Below, piece after piece: positions 63,662 through 64,000 of a stretch of 64,000 nt of DNA. The translations under genes and the position numbers were made by a program. Location: the NCBI RefSeq assembly GCF_001685355.1, contig NZ_CP016438.1:4588001-4652000 (forward strand), read 5' to 3'. A model generated the notes under the pieces. It ran no database searches. It was not told the DNA's origin and saw only the letters and a program-made list of their open reading frames with translations. The stretch's first letter is position 1; every line of letters starts with the position of its first letter. Origin of the DNA: Streptomyces lincolnensis. Its GTDB lineage: Bacteria; Actinomycetota; Actinomycetes; Streptomycetales; Streptomycetaceae.

Positions 63662-64000
63662 GTGAGCAGCAGCCTTCGACGCGGCGCCCTCGCCGCCGCC
63701 GCCATCGCGTTCTCGATCGCCTCGCTCTCCGCGTGTGCGGCCGGCAACAGCCCTCAGACCCTGGAGATCAAGCCGGACAACGCGGCCACGTCCCAAGGGG
63801 ACATCAAGCTCCAGAACGTCGTGATCATCACCCAGCCCGACCCCGAGACCAAGGGGCCGGCCGTGATCTCGGCCACCATCTTCAACAGCGGCCGCACCGC
63901 CGAGACGCTGGACTCGGTGAGCGTCCAGGGCGCCGGCACCGCCGCGCTCAAGCCCGCCAAGGGCAAGGGCAAGCTGACCGTCCCGGCCGGCGGCTCCGTC
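63662..64000 (+). CDS. Lipoprotein, N-terminal part (runs off the right edge)
   Basis: 113 residues from the GTG at 63662, with AAGGAG 12 bp upstream. The signal (RRGALAAAAIAFSIASL) ends in lipobox LSAC. The mature part, DIKLQNVVIITQPD and GPAVISATIFNSGRTAETLDSVSVQG, is beta-rich and resembles PCu(A)C/DUF461-type copper-chaperone-like or related actinobacterial lipoproteins. In S. coelicolor this position lies near the phoU/phoRP locus. No more can be said from the fragment. Confidence 0.85.
   Translation, partial: MSSSLRRGALAAAAIAFSIASLSACAAGNSPQTLEIKPDNAATSQGDIKLQNVVIITQPDPETKGPAVISATIFNSGRTAETLDSVSVQGAGTAALKPAKGKGKLTVPAGGSV

Overview
The window is high-GC actinobacterial chromosome, almost certainly Streptomyces. 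Nearly every native gene has G or C at the third codon position, GTG starts are common, and the gene order (groEL2 - cold-shock gene - MoaD-like gene - threonine synthase - otsA/otsB - nagKA - cdgB - terD - msiK - rlmB - cysS - ispF/ispD - carD) is the one I know from the Streptomyces coelicolor core region. All assignments come from reading the sequence and from family knowledge; no database search was run.

Layout. 1-2.5 kb: end of an MFS transporter, a GNAT enzyme, and a strange arginine-rich protein built of about 25 tandem 18-19 residue units. 2.6-5.1 kb: aldo/keto reductase, a small conserved gene, and an XRE-DUF5753/DUF397 regulator pair. 5.1-9.1 kb: two small secreted proteins and a membrane-anchored HTH-nSTAND NTPase-WD40 protein. 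9.2-11.5 kb: an accessory trio (wHTH protein with zinc knuckle, Uma2 nuclease-fold protein, conserved hypothetical) behind a strong leader hairpin. 11.5-19 kb: carboxylesterase, old yellow enzyme, groEL with a CIRCE operator, a cold-shock protein, a MoaD-like sulfur carrier, and a threonine synthase under a SAM-I riboswitch. 19-28 kb: glucosyl-3-phosphoglycerate synthase, the OtsA/OtsB trehalose pathway, and an amino-sugar block (solute-binding lipoprotein diverging from nagK-nagA-sugar kinase) with two DasR-like operators between them. 28-48.4 kb: cdgB, several GNAT enzymes, an ECF sigma factor, arfB, terD, an M1 peptidase, oxidoreductases, a large Cys-rich secreted protein, a rhomboid-like protein, an APH(6)-type kinase and an AlkD-type glycosylase.

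48.4-52 kb is an integrated island. A displaced 3' half of tRNA-Thr and an intact tRNA-Thr(UGU) carry the same 43-bp direct repeat. Between them lie a low-GC two-gene CBASS anti-phage module (CD-NTase plus HNH-SAVED effector of the Cap5 type) and a frameshifted tyrosine integrase pointing at the tRNA. A lone tnpB (52.2-53.5 kb), with a plausible guide-RNA region downstream, sits directly beside it.

53.6-64 kb returns to core genome: msiK (with a third DasR-like site), a small secreted protein, a sugar nucleotidyltransferase, a DoxX-family membrane protein, rlmB, cysS, ispF/ispD, carD, and the start of a lipoprotein gene that runs off the window.

Threads that join genes: DasR-like sites connect amino-sugar uptake and catabolism with the shared ABC ATPase MsiK. 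The SAM riboswitch connects the threonine synthase homologue and its MoaD-like neighbour to methionine supply. At least seven genes show a leaderless-transcript signature (TANNNT followed by 6-7 nt and the start codon).
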